Source: Aquanectria penicillioides (lineage: Eukaryota > Ascomycota > Sordariomycetes > Hypocreales > Nectriaceae). From it: DNA of 64,000 nucleotides. Position numbers and translations under genes: made by a program. Shown here piece after piece: positions 43,045 to 55,543 of this stretch. How positions within the stretch are numbered: position 1 is the first letter of the stretch; each line of letters starts with the position of its first letter. The stretch is from contig PYIU01000003.1 of assembly GCA_003415625.1 (NCBI GenBank), positions 6,696,001-6,760,000 on the forward strand, read 5' to 3'. The notes below the pieces were generated by a model. It saw only the letters and a list, made by a program, of their open reading frames with translations. It searched no databases and was not told the origin of the DNA.

Positions 43045-46000
43045 ACGCATGTGTCTTTTTGCTCTTGACAAGAATCAACTCTTCTGTTCAGATTCTTTTT
43101 GTTTCTCCTAAGAATAAACAATTCGCAGGTCATCTCTAGTCGAAGACGAGAGCTGGACGACTTCTCTATGCGCCTTGTATTTCTTGTCATTGTCATCATG
43201 GCCCAACAAAGGCGTGGAAGATATTGCTGTAGGGTATGCCAGAAAGTTGAACAGGAGCTTCTCGCATTGTATTTCCTTACAGTGTTATGTTATGGATTGT
43301 TTGAGCATTTCACATATGCAGCGAAGCGTTCAAACAATGAATTAAGTGATGAATTTGTCAAGTCATGGCGATAACTTCCAATACTCGTCTCCATGAGAAC
43401 AAATATTCAGAATGCAAACCTAAAGTTGGGTCAACATCGAGCAGCTCAACTATTATGCAATCATCCAGTTTCTTGCCAAAAGCCCAGCAGATAAAGTTGA
43501 CGTTAGAAGTATTTCGTGTCCGCAAGCAATTATATTTATAGAGTAAAAGATATTGTCTCTGTTTAGATGTCTCCTGTAAGGAAGAAACACACCATAATTC
43601 AGGATAGGAACCTGAGATTTAACCACCGACGTTGTTCAAACCCCTGTCATATGAAAGTTTCATTAGCTTGATAAGTGATTTCTGTTATTGGTAGGGTGTA
43701 GGAACAAGAAGAATAGAATACGTCTGCTCCTCTCTTAGAGGAGTCGGGTAACATAGGAACGACGTGAAGAAATGAGTAGATTCGGTTGAGTGCGAGTAGA
43801 ATGAAAGCATGAAGAGATCAAATTTCAATGCCAGGAGGAATTTTAGAAATAGATAGGTACCATCTCGCCACACCTGGAGATTGTCTCTCACCAAACCCCC
43901 AGTCTTGATTCAACCAACCTAGCATAAGTTTGGATGACCAAAGTTACTCTGGCTCTGTGAAATTGCTTGGTTTCCTTAATGCGGAGTTTCTCCTTCGTCG
44001 CTGCGGCTCGATATATGCTCTTGAATTGACACCTCTCGTTAGAACTATTGTACTGAGTGGGAAATCGTAACATCACAAGCTTCCTATTGCAAAGCAATTA
44101 GTCGTGTGCGATGACGGTCAAATTGGAATATGAAGCGTTCGAGTGCTTCATTATCAGATGTCAAGTCTGGATCCCTCAATAATATCTCACTGTATCACTT
44201 TCTTGCCTCCATCTAGGTTTCCAGCCACATCTGCCTTGGCCCTGTCAAAGCGAATATCAAAATTTGACTTCAGACGCCCAAGGATTTCCTTGCCAACCAC
44301 AAACACAGGACCAGCATTGCTTTTGTTGTTCCCTGAGGACAACTTCATCTGATTCTTGGATGGGAATCACGTCTATAGGCAACCTTATTATCGAAGTAGG
44401 TGCTGTTCATGCTCAAAACCTCATGAGAGACTTCTGCACCCAAGGGACCGTCAACTTTGGGCGATATTGCCCAATTACTGGACATGACTGTATTCTTTTC
44501 TTCTTCTTTGAAAACCAACCGAGTTATCCAAAAAATATCTCCGTTATGATACTACTATCAAGAAGCGACGGTCTTTTGACATGCATTTCGAAGTATTGAG
44601 ATGGGTAATAGAGATGCACATTTTCTTCTAGCTGTTCAGAGCCTATACTCAACTATAAATGAGAATAATTCTCTATCAGACGCTTTCTTCAGTATGAAAA
44701 AAAGAGATATGATTTTTCTCATGAGGTCATGAGACTTGCTTGTTGGAGATTTAACGCAGAGTCGTCTATGGCCAACCTCCACGAGGATCAAAAGCCGTAT
44801 TGACTGCTGCCCCCTTCCTCTAAAAGACAAAGAACTATTTTTTCAATATAGTAAATAAACACTAATTTAATTATATTTAGCTGATAAGCTTATGATAAGC
44901 CCTGATTTCATTTATTTTGCTGCTGCTGATGACTGCTTTTTAGCTTATCCAACTTATTCATCTTTTTGCCTTTTCATCCTGGCTGGAGGCAACAATTCCT
45001 CTATTCCACTGCTGGGCATATCTTTTGACACCCGTGAGTTGATTCACTGATAATGTTGTGACATTTCAATTCTCGAAGCTGTTACCCACACGCTCGCGCA
45101 TTTTACTGTGAAATGATGGGACCTGAAATTTTGTAGACCATCATGATCTCCCCTTTCATGGATGAGGATTTGCCGTTAGTCCAGATATTGTTTCAAACGT
45201 GGTAGCAATTGGGGCCATTTCCCATATGAGGCAGCGTCTACTTCGATAAGTGCCCCTGCACTGTATCTCGACAAACCAAGCGCTCTAACAAGTACGGCAA
45301 CCATAAATCGGAGGGATCAGGGTAGTTTGCGAATGCTGGCTACATCAGTGTCAGAAGCGGACTGCCCGACGAGCTATCTTGAAACAGAACTCTGAAAATT
45401 TACATGGGCATTTCTATCAAATGTTTCTGTCAGTTTGTACTTCTCTTAGGTATCATTGACATGTCTTCTCCTCAACCGGCATATCACAGCGAGAGCCCAA
45501 ATGGTCACCAAAACCCTATTTAATTGGGTTATGGGCGAATCGGATGGAGACTCGGCACAAAATCTACCCGTTGATTTTATCCCTAATCTCGGCTGGTTCT
45601 TCTTCCCTGGCCCAAGGAATATTGCGGGACTCGGACGGATGCTACGCGTCGTGCGAAGCTTTGTCACAGGTTGTCCCCGGAATCTCCCTGTGCCGAACGG
45701 TGATCAGCGTATCGCCGGGCCGGCGCTAACAGTACGGGTAGGCAAAGGATAGCACAGACGATCGCCACTGTGATAATCGGGATGTCGTTTGAGGAAACAC
45801 TTGCAGCAGATGGAGCCGCGCCTCCACAGACGACCCAGAAATCTCTCTGTTCAAAGGTGAAGTGCCGATGGGCGAGGGGACGCCTCCACCAGGCCCAGGG
45901 ATGGCCTTTCCATCGGGACTGGCCAAATGCCGCAGTCCCCAGGCTCAAGGAGGATGGACAGACTATGGAAACGAAACGGACAGGGCACAGACACCTCAGC

Positions 46001-49000
46001 TCACCTCAACCGACGGGAATTTTTGCAAATGGAGCCACCATGTGGCTGCAGAAGAAAATGCAACCACAGAGTTGCTTGTTGGTTGGACGTGGCGGTGCGG
46101 GTGCAGGTTCGGATAGATTGAGAGCTTCGTGGGTCAGGGGTAGGACAGTGCGAGGAGATGGGATTATGGGAGCTCTGGATGGGGATTGGAGCCCTCAACA
46201 GGGGTTAAATCGGAGAGTTTCAAGGTGCCCAAGTGCTACATCGGATGAACCGGATGATGGAGATAGCGACGGCGAGAGAAGCGCCGGGTTTCGAGGTTAT
46301 GTTTGAAAGGATTTTTGTCGCAGACTGGTGGCAGCGCTTGCTGGTGAATGCAGTAAAGCGAGAGAGATTGAGCACCGCCGCATGTGCGTGCCATGGCTGT
46401 GCCTACATGACATCTGTGCAGTATGCAGTGCACACAGTACAGATTATTGGCACTTTTGATGACCAGAGTCCCTGGGCATTATTAGATTCAGTTAATGCTC
46501 ACTCGCTCAATCACTCATCCATTATTAAAGAAACTTCCTCATTTCTCGCCCGACAGGGGCACTTCTTGACCGCCTGGTCGGATACGGAATCGGGGATCCA
46601 CGCATTGCCAAGGCCCAAATGACAGGATTACATGGAATGTCTCTCCCGCTGTCACTGCGACATGCCGCTTCGCGACACCTGGCAGAGCCGTGTACAATGG
46701 CACTGCACAGATAATATATGGAAAAGCAAATAACGCCGTGGTGCCGCTGCAAGGCAAGCCACGAGGGAAGAAAAATTTCTGGGGCGCAGGACGGGGCCAC
46801 TTGCGGCAATCGCAGAATGCTTGGTCGCAATAAGCTACTGGTCATGCTGTGGCATCCTGCTGATCAAGTCCGTTTGGGGTTGTGATCTGCTACTGCCGGC
46901 GCAAAGCCAGACGCAGCCGTGAAGCATTGCATGAGGCAACATAATCGAGCGCTTGACGTATGGGCGCCTTTTGCGGCCGCGAGGGCAATGCGGGTTTGTA
47001 AAAAGATATGGACTTGAAAACCCCCCGCAACGGCCAGCCTCTTGACGCCATGTTTCGTAACTTGGGGGGGGGGATTTCGGGAGAGGTGTTTGGGTGGGCT
47101 GCTTTGGGCTTGGGCTTCATGGCGACCTGTGTCATCGCGAAGGGTTGGGAGGGAGGGGAATGCATTCCGGTGAAGACGGTGGAGTAGAAACAAAGCATTG
47201 ACGACACAACGATGGAAGGTGGCAATTGTGTCTGTCCAGAACCGGATTTTTGGGGCCGCCACGGCGGAAAGACATGAACCGGTTGGAGAAACACATCGGC
47301 AAATGAGGCGGCGACTGTTTGACGGGTGGTGGTTGTCTTTGTTGAGATCTCCAGCGTGGAGGTGTCACGATGGCATCATGGAGATGGCCGCCAGAGGAGG
47401 GTCAGCCACTCGCTGGAACTAGAAGAGCCCATTTCCATACAGCACATTGCCTGTAACACGCATCAACCGGGCACAAAGAACACGCGAGCTGCGGCAGGGG
47501 CAAGGCAATGGGGGCGGCAGGCTATTGTCTGTCGTGTCTCGCTGATGAACCTTTGTGCACATTCTTCTCGGCCGTTTTAGGAAATCTGGGAGAAACATAC
47601 GGCCGGTGGAGGAGAGCGGGCTCGGGCGCTGTGAAGGTGCTGCGAGCCGCAGCACCACCTCGCCCTGGAGGGCCTCGAGCTTGATGCCGTAAGGCCTGAA
47701 GGGGCAAGGTCGGGAGAGCAGGCTCTCGGGCCCAGTGAAGGTGCGGGATGGAGGGAGTCGATGAAACTGGCTTCGTTCGGGCTGGCGGCGGTTGGCTTTG
47801 GCTCTTGGGGGCCGGTGTCTCGTGTGTCGTGTGTGAGTGAGCAAGTCGGAGAGGGGCGGCGGTCTTGTCGCGACTTGTCAAGCCCCTGCATTCGATCCGA
47901 TTCAGACCATGACCCGGCCGGGCCTATCGAGGCCCGTCGAGGGCCCGTCACCGAGCAGCCTATCGGAGGTGACAGCGCGGACCCCAGTCGAATCTCAAAC
48001 CGACGGGTTGAGAGGTCCCAAGACGGCGACGCCAGATCCTAGCTAGCAGGCTTCCTTTTCCCTGCGGCACACCGGGTGCAAGTCATGGCGATTGTGCGAT
48101 TGTGCTGTCGTTGTCTGCGGCACGCAACGAAGGAGGCGTTTCTGGGGTTCTGGGGGTTCTGGGGGTTCTGGGGTTGTGTAGTGGTGACAGTGTGGTGGTG
48201 TGGTGGCCGTGGTGATTATGGTGGTCGTGGCCGAGGAGGGTGACATTCCGACCATGGCCAAGATGGAGGGACCGGCCTGGCTGGGGATGATGAATGGGTG
48301 AAGGAGGATGGATTGGATGCAATGTGCCGTGCCCATGACACCTTCAACGCCTCCACCACCACTCAACACCACTGACAGCCGCTGACGACCAATTCATTCC
48401 TGCGGGCGTCTGGCTGTTGCAACGTCGATCCGGGACGATAAGTTGAGAGCCTCTCCCGCATTGTCTTGCATGATTGTTCCAGACACCTTTGCTTGCTCCC
48501 CTTTGCTTTGCCTTGCGAACTGCAGCAGCACCACCGCCATCACCACCAGTCCCCCACTGACCCACGCGTAAAGTTACGACACCCTTGAGGGGCGACGACG
48601 ACGACTAACGACGACGACGGCTACGACGACACAACGAAACGAAACGAACCAAAATTTTTTTTGGCTCTACGTACTTACCCTCTTGTTTGGTCTGACAGTC
48701 CCAGGGTTCTCGCATTGCTCCGTTGAACTAAAAAGAGTTCCCCACTGGTAGTCTCGGATCCAATCATCGATTTACTTTGTAACCATCATCCGCCACGGCC
48801 AGCTTATTGATCAATTGGGGGTTCGCATCAAACCAAGCGTGGTGGTTGTTGCCATTTACATCATTGCATCAGCACCAAGTCATTTTGGATCTCCCCAAAC
48901 CTTAAAACGGATTCAACAAAGAGGCGAAGGCCACACGGACCGAGCTCACCACGCTCGACAAATGACGCTTCGTCCTCCGAGAAGGTTTTGCGTCTCTACA

Positions 49001-49441
49001 TAGTAACCGTTGTCACGCCTTTGGCTTGCTTTTTCGCCTCTTTTGCGGGTTTGCGAGTCAAAACCCGTCCTGTCCCAGAGCGCCACCAAAGGACAACCTA
49101 CCAGGGGGTGATCGATCCGGTCCACACGGAACCCTCCAGTCCTCCACCACCACTCCACCGCCAGCACACATCGCCAGCGAATAATCGTCCGGCGTCGCCC
49201 ATCCTCAACCGTCTGGGGCCAGCAAACGCCCTTCATTTCGCACACCCGAACGGCCGCTAGCTTTGAAAATCCAGGCCCTTTGGTACCCTCGCTTTTGCCT
49301 GCAACCAACGAGTCTCCCTAACGAGTGCCTGTGCCTGTGCCTGTGCCGCCTGTGCATGTGCCTGAGTCTGAGCCTGAACCAGAGCCTGAGCTTGAACCTG
49401 AGAGCGTACAAGCCTGAGTGAGAAGGAGAAAGAGAAAGAGA

Positions 49442-49448
<7 letters not shown>

Positions 49449-49476
<28 letters not shown>
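49449..49476. repeat. (AG)14 microsatellite
   Basis: A perfect AG run following GAGAAA-rich sequence from about 49420. It creates long Ser-Leu or Glu-Arg shadow ORFs. Confidence 0.95.
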
Positions 49477-49744
49477 CCAAGCCAGCCAACCTGTGCCAGC
49501 ATCGTGCTTCTGTGTCTCTGACCCCCAGGCAATCTCCCTCTCGTGCTCCCTTACAGCAGGAGCCCGCCCCGACTCGCTACTGTGCATCGTATCCATAACA
49601 GCGGCGGCCACGTCCCGAATTATTGGATATTGGATCACGGCACTATTGACATTACTATTGGATCCATTCACATCCCTTGGATCCAGTTCCATTTAATACA
49701 CACGCTTGACACGGCCACTGCACACGAGTGTTCGCACAGCCCGA

Positions 49745-49747
<3 letters not shown>

Positions 49748-49783
<36 letters not shown>
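49748..49783. repeat. (CA)18 microsatellite
   Basis: A perfect CA run followed by seven A. Seen directly. Confidence 0.95.
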
Positions 49784-49787
<4 letters not shown>

Positions 49788-51245
49788 AAGCACAACTTGT
49801 GCCGCCGCAATACGCCTCGCAGGTAATTATACAGCACCACCAACAACCCGCCTAACCCCATCCTATCCTCGCCCTGGACACCTTGTGCGCGCTCGTGTTG
49901 CTAATTACGCCCTGGCTCCCATGTTAGGTCTCCCACCATACATCACAATAAGCACTCTTGCACACTTGCTCTAGGTACCTAGTTTGTGCGCTGACGGATC
50001 TCCTGGCACTACTCAACCACCACTGCGCCTCAATTCTCCCACACACGACGCACACACCCCCCCCAGTCCCCCAGTCTGCCACCATCCATCCTCTTCGTCC
50101 TTCCCTCAGCCCAAGCCCAAACCCATCTCAGCTCAGCTTTGCCCGGGCCCAATTTGGAACTGACCATTCCCAATTGCATTTTCCTTTTCATCTCTCACCC
50201 AGCCGTCTCACGCGCGCTCCCCCTTCACATCAGTCTTTCTTCCTTCTGCTTCCCTTTTCGCATCACATCCCCTTTCCACATTGTTTTTCCGCTTCTTTTT
50301 TGGATTCGTCCTCGTAATTGCGCCCAGTGCCCAGTGCCCGCAACGCTTATTCTTTCGCATAACCAACTGCAATTCGAGGCAGCGCCCTTGCTGCTGGACC
50401 AGGCACCCGCTGTCCTCTTTACCCCTTTTGTCTGTCAGCCGATCTGACTGAACGGATCCCCCGAGCTTGTCACTTTGCCTGCAACTCAACGCCCCAGATT
50501 CAGGGCTCCGGCTTCGATTCGACGCGGTCTTCTCTTTCGTCTGGCCTTATCTCGCAATCACTGCCACCGTCAGCGAATCCCACTACCACCGTTCTCTACT
50601 TTTTTTTCTACCCCCAATCCTTCCTTCGAGACAGGCCTGTTGCGCAGGGTGGTGCAGCCAGTCTAGTTACGCAGTCACCCTCAGAGGCCACCGCTCACAC
50701 ACACGGCGCCCGGGATCCCCCTTGTCCTCGCGCTTTTAACTCTACGTACCCGCTGTCGCTGCACTACGCATCTCGCCCGCCCGCTCGCTCGCCTTCGTCT
50801 TCGCCTTCGCCTCTTGGCTTCTCCCAACCACCCACCTTAATCCTTCCTTCATCTCCATCCATCCCTCCCTTCCTCCCCCCCCAAGCGTGGACTTGATCGT
50901 CCTGGCATAGTCACTCCTTTGATTCTATTTTGCTTCACTGTTTTCTTCATCCCTCCTCTTTATTGGCCCTGTTGCGACTTTTAGCTCGGCCCCCAACCAA
51001 CGCCTTCTTGCGCCTTCCCGCAACTCTCGAGAATCCCGCCCGTTACCGAACGTATCGCACCGCACCGCAACGCTATCAGCAAAACAAAAAGCACAGCACA
51101 GCCCTGCGTCGAATGCTCCGGTAGCAATTCGCGCCATCTCCATCGACTGTTGAGGCAATCAATCAATCTCCGTCAAGAGGCCTTCTCCTCCTTCCCTCCC
51201 GATCGCATCGGCTCCAACTCCCGAACCAACCCCCCTCTTTACCTT

Positions 51246-52344
51246 ATGCCATCGTACGGCTCCCTGGCTTCACCATCGCTGCGGAAAATGGACAACTCGA
51301 GAATGATGTACGGCCAGCCTCGCAAGGGTATCCAGATGGGCAATATCCTCGGCGATCCTTTTGCTCTGGCCACTTTGTCCATCGCTACGGTAAGCTCGCT
51401 CCGCCGATCCTCGAGACTGCAACTCTCAATTCGGGGGCACCGCTAACCTCTCTTCAGCTCGCTTGGGGCATCACTTTCGTCGGCTGCATCATCGGCCAGA
51501 TTCAAAACAACAGTGACGTTTTCCCAACTTACGCATGGTGGGCCTGTGTCTACAACCTTCTTCTCATCATCGGCGTTTTTGTCGTTGTCGGTAGCGACTC
51601 CGTCCACACCTACCATGTCGCCGTTACCGGTTTCCTCGCCGCTGGAATCATTACCGTCACCTCTAGCATCAACTTGTTGCTCTACTCAAACAGTGGTGCT
51701 CGTCAGGCCGCTGCTGCTGGTTTCATTCTTCTCGCCATGGTAGTGGTACGTTTTATATCCTGTTCCTCGCTTGCATCATCGCACAGACCCTCTTGTTTGC
51801 CAGATCTCGCTGACAACCAGTTTAGGTCCTCTGGACGTTCTACTTTGGTTCCAACCCTTCGTCGACCCCCCGAGCTTTCCTGGACTCGTTCGCTTTGGCC
51901 AAGGAATCAACCACCATCCACCGATCGACCATCAACGCCTATGGTGGTACTGGCCGCCCCGAGACGTCCAACTCGGTCCAGCCTCCCCAAATGTACACCT
52001 CCGCCCAGCTGAACGGTTTCGAGAACCCCTCTCCCGTAGGCGGGGTGTCTCAAGTAAACGGCGCCCGCGGTTCTGCGGTTCCCCAGAGCTTCACCAACTC
52101 GGTGATGCAGCAGCCCCCCAAGACCTCCCCCGGTGCCGACACCGAAGTCGTACCACCCACCGAGTACCCCTACCGGGCAAAGGCCATTTACAGCTACGAG
52201 GCCAACCCCGACGACGCCAACGAAATTTCATTTTCGAAACACGAAATCCTCGAGGTGTCAGATGTCAGCGGACGATGGTGGCAAGCCCGCAAGGAGAACG
52301 GCGATACGGGTATCGCGCCCAGCAATTACCTCATCCTATTATGA
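51246..52344 (+). CDS. sho1: High-osmolarity signalling membrane protein Sho1
   Basis: Three exons, 51246-51389, 51458-51745 and 51826-52344, encode exactly 317 codons (316 aa). Introns are 68 and 80 nt. The start reads [20 protein letters not shown]. Four membrane helices span about residues 38-150: [57 protein letters not shown] and [16 protein letters not shown], the Sho1 order. A Ser/Pro-rich linker of about 100 residues follows, and then a C-terminal SH3 domain from about 260 with [17 protein letters not shown] and GIAPSNYL. In yeast Sho1 senses osmotic stress with Msb2/Hkr1 and its SH3 domain binds Pbs2 in the HOG MAP-kinase branch; in filamentous fungi it also serves surface sensing and infection growth. 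Confidence 0.96.
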
Positions 52345-53717
52345 GCGACACGACTCAAAGCAAAGATTACCTGGGATACCCGCACTTGTGCAACTACCGG
52401 CCGTCCGACACCACCATTCAAGTGTCGGAACTGGCTGCTTGTTCATCTGTTTTCGTTAACGTTTTAGAGTCACGACTCCTCAAGTTGGTTCATTATTGGG
52501 TTCGGAAATGTGTTGGATGGTGTATATTTGGGACGACAGGCCCCCTTTTTCTTTATTTTATTTTTTTACACAAACGGCCCACGGCGCCTGGCAAGTCGCT
52601 GCATTCATTCTATCTTCATGTCTCTTCTTCTTTTTCTTGAAAGTCATCATTTCTGTTCACTTCACTTCATCTATTACCCTTGAATCCCACGGGACCTCCA
52701 ATACCGCCTTTGTGCAAATGCAGATGAAGAGACCTATTTCCCCAGGCCAAGAAAAAAAAACAAGACAGCCGCTGCCAGCTTTGTATTCTACGAAGGAGGA
52801 AGATTAGTGTGTGCGCGTGGCGGTTGGAATCCAAACATGATGAGGAATTTTTTGGGTTTTCGGACCACGATGGGTGGGCTTAGCAGATGAGCGGAGCTCC
52901 GTGTCCTTTTTTTTTTTTTTTTTTTTGGTTGAGGACAAGGCAGACCGCGTGACAGGGTACATTGGCTGTTTGGCGCGGATTTCACATACTAAGGAGGAGG
53001 CTGTAGCTAGCATGAGGAACCCACGATGTTTCCTCGCCTTGGTGAAATGCGAGCGACTATTGGAATGAACATGGATCAAACCTGGCTGGTGCCTGGCGAA
53101 GAGGGAAACAAAAAGGGTCTCGAAATACGTACTGCTCCTTGCCGGCAGCGAGTAAGGGTCTTGGGGGATCTGGACCACAGCACTGGGCACGTATTAAGGT
53201 TCGTCCTTGTGAGACGGCATCTTCATGAAATGGATATCATTTGTCATCCAAGACTTTTGCTAGGGCTTGTGTGAATGTGTTTCTCAGGCTGCCGGGGGAC
53301 AAGCTCCTCACGCATGATATTGAAGCCATCGTGAACTCCAGACTCCCTTGGGCTCTGAGACGGCCGGCCGTTTAGTTGTCCAACATTGCCTTTCCGGCCA
53401 TACACGGAAGCCACGACACCGGTGACCAGCCGGCTCGACGGGGACTGGGGAGGGTCGGCATGCATCCCACAACGAATGTGGCCCCCCAGGACGCTGAGCT
53501 GGTCAGCCGTTGCATTTCAACCGCCGATCGTGCGCTCGGGTAATTCCGCCCTTTTCCTATCTCGATTGGGCTCCTATCATTGCCCAATTTTGCCTTCTCT
53601 CTTCCCTCTCTGGCCACCCCATCACGTCAATAGTACATCGTGGTCCCATGGGGGGTTTAATAAGTTCCCCCGAGTCTGCTGATTCATCTCTCTCGCATCA
53701 CATGTGATGGTGTCTCC
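52345..53717. other. Intergenic, 3' UTR of sho1 and more
   Basis: 1.4 kb with a T20 run at 52907-52926. It is convergent with spc19. Small ORFs here are not recognised. Confidence 0.5.
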
Positions 53718-54290
53718 TCAACCTTCAAGGCGTTTTCTAAGCTCTCGCTCTTTCTGCAGCACTTCTAGCTCTAGTCTTTCGACACCGTATCGTAGAGCCT
53801 CCTTGCGCTGCCTCACAGCGCGGGCACGTAATTTTTCCTCGGCGGTAAGCCTGCGCCCGCTACCTTGCTGTCGGCTCTTCTTGGAAATTTCTGCGAAGCC
53901 GTCGTCGGGGCGGGCGAGGCGGCCCTGCTGCAACTCGGCGCGGGCCTTGAGGGTCTCTATTCGGCGCTCCTGGCGCTCAATTTGAGAATCGGCACGCGCG
54001 AGGAGTAGGGCAATGTAAGGACCGATATCATCGCGGAGCGAGGCCTCGGCAGCGGCGAGGGTGGGCTGCGGGATAAGTTCGTAGTGCTAGGTCAGCATTA
54101 TTAGTGACGGTGAAGACCAACAGCAAGAATTGGTGTTGAGGCGTACGCGAACAGACTTCAGAACGTTGACAATGCGGGGAAAGTCGGAGACGCCATTGTC
54201 GAGCGTCTCAACTGAAGACTCGAGGAATTTGAGGGATGTGCGCAAGGATGTGACGCAGTCGGCGTAGGTCGAGAGATTGGAGGTGGACAT
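53718..54290 (-). CDS. spc19: DASH (Dam1) complex subunit Spc19
   Basis: Two exons, 54290-54147 and 54086-53718, encode 170 aa. The intron is GTACGC/CCTAG (60 nt). The protein begins MSTSNLSTYADCVTSLRTSL and has VETLDNGVSDFPRIVNVLKS, then HYELIPQPTLAAAEASLRDDIGP and the coiled region QIERQERRIETLKARAELQQGRL. This is the Spc19 N-terminal pattern. The C-terminal half is highly charged and helical. In yeasts and filamentous fungi the ten-subunit DASH complex rings spindle microtubules and couples them to kinetochores. The start is the first ATG of the only family-like frame. It seems intact. Confidence 0.9.
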
Positions 54291-55543
54291 GGTGGTAGCC
54301 GTGACTTTCGCTCTGTCTCTGGCTTTTCGGATCGTGTGTTTATCGTGGGGTGTTCTGGAGGACGCGGGGCAGAAGCCAAGACTGCAGGGGAAACTATCGT
54401 GAGTGCTGTCTGCCCATTCCTGAGGGGACTGGAGGCGAGACGACGATTCTTGCGGCCGGAATTTAGTGGGAATTTCGCGGAAGAGGGACGGTAAAGTGCG
54501 TGCGCAGCTCGGGGGTATCGTGAAGGGAGCTTTTGGTGTCGATGTGAGGTGTGAGGATTGTTGTGATCTCACGATGGGCTGCAGAGCGAATCCAAGGGAA
54601 CGATGCACGGACCACTTGTCCTCTCTTGTCCTATCAGCCTTGCCTGGTGCGGAATGTGTGGGTGGACACTCAGGAACGGTGTGGGGGGGGGGTCCCTCCT
54701 TCCCCAGAAACCACGGTAGTGACAGTGCCACTTGCCAGAACGGGAGAAGCACCTTCTCTCTGTCTCAGGCACTTTCGTGCGTTCTCACACCTCAGTGCGC
54801 TTGGCCCTTCTCTGCCAAATCTCATAAATCTCCATATCATCTTGGCAAACGCCATCAAGAAGGCCAAGAATCCCATCTGTGCCTTGATGCTGCCTCCTGT
54901 CTCACCCCCCACACACATAATCCAATCGATAAGAGAAGACACCAAGTCGCCCACGGGAACTCGCTGCTGTGCGCACGGGGCTCCCACCGAGGCCTCACTG
55001 CCGGGCCCGTCACTAGGCCTCCCACCAAGCTGCTGGAATGTGATGGTTGCATGCCGGCATTCTTGATGACACACCCGTCGGAGGAGATATCGGGGCTTCG
55101 GGTGTTGCTAGGTGTTGTGAGGACAAGGAGCGAGAGAGAAAGAGAAAGAGACCAATACTGTGTGAGACGACCCTTGTGGACACCTTGATCCTGACATTTC
55201 CGACCGGGTCAGTTTGCCGGTTCTGTTCATGTAGCCATCATGAAATGTCTTTTCCCCGGCATCAATGCCGAGCTATGGTGGATCGTGACCTTCTCTCTCT
55301 CTCTCTCTCTCTCTCTGTCACTATCTCTGTCGCCCTGTACCTACATTACTTGATGTTCTACTTTCTTTTGCCCCCTCGTTCATAATCGATCCCCTACCTC
55401 CCATCTGGAACCCCCCACGGGTTTGGCTGGGTTCGATGTCGTTTTGTCTCTTTACCTCGTATTGTTCCTCTGCTCGGCCTTTTGCTCATCCACCTACCAC
55501 TAATTTACCGCTCCCTTCTTATATCAGAACATAACACTCATAA
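54291..55543. other. Divergent intergenic region
   Basis: This spans the spc19 promoter and the leader of the next gene. A plus-strand open frame of 240 codons covers 54466-55188 but has no family character. A (TC)12 run lies at 55292-55316. Confidence 0.5.
55292..55316. repeat. (TC)12 microsatellite
   Basis: A nearly perfect TC run, seen directly, about 230 bp upstream of the next gene. Confidence 0.95.

Larger units (their letters stand above)
43045..51245. other. 8.2-kb gene-poor region ending in the sho1 leader
   Basis: I find no supported gene. From 43 to 45.4 kb it is A/T-rich. A minus-strand ORF at 45664-45948 has one hydrophobic segment (IPIITVAIVCAILCLPVLL) but no recognised family. 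From about 47 kb it is G/C-rich with simple repeats: GGGTTCTGG units at about 48140-48174, GAC/ACG triplets at about 48593-48630, GTGCCT units at about 49325-49350, (AG)14, (CA)18, and a pyrimidine-rich stretch from about 50740 to 51245. The last 2 kb are probably promoter and long 5' leader of sho1. Confidence 0.5.

Noticed and set aside
48137..48177. Direct repeats considered as a CRISPR array
   Set aside because: Short G/T-rich tandem units without spacers, in a eukaryotic context.
49205..49692. ORFs with long Ser-Leu or Phe-Leu runs
   Set aside because: They come from the (AG)14 repeat and GAGAAA-rich flank and have no other coding character.
54466..55188. Plus-strand ORF of 240 codons upstream of the type I membrane protein
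   Set aside because: No domain, odd composition, and a second overlapping frame of similar length; it looks like chance in the spc19 promoter region.
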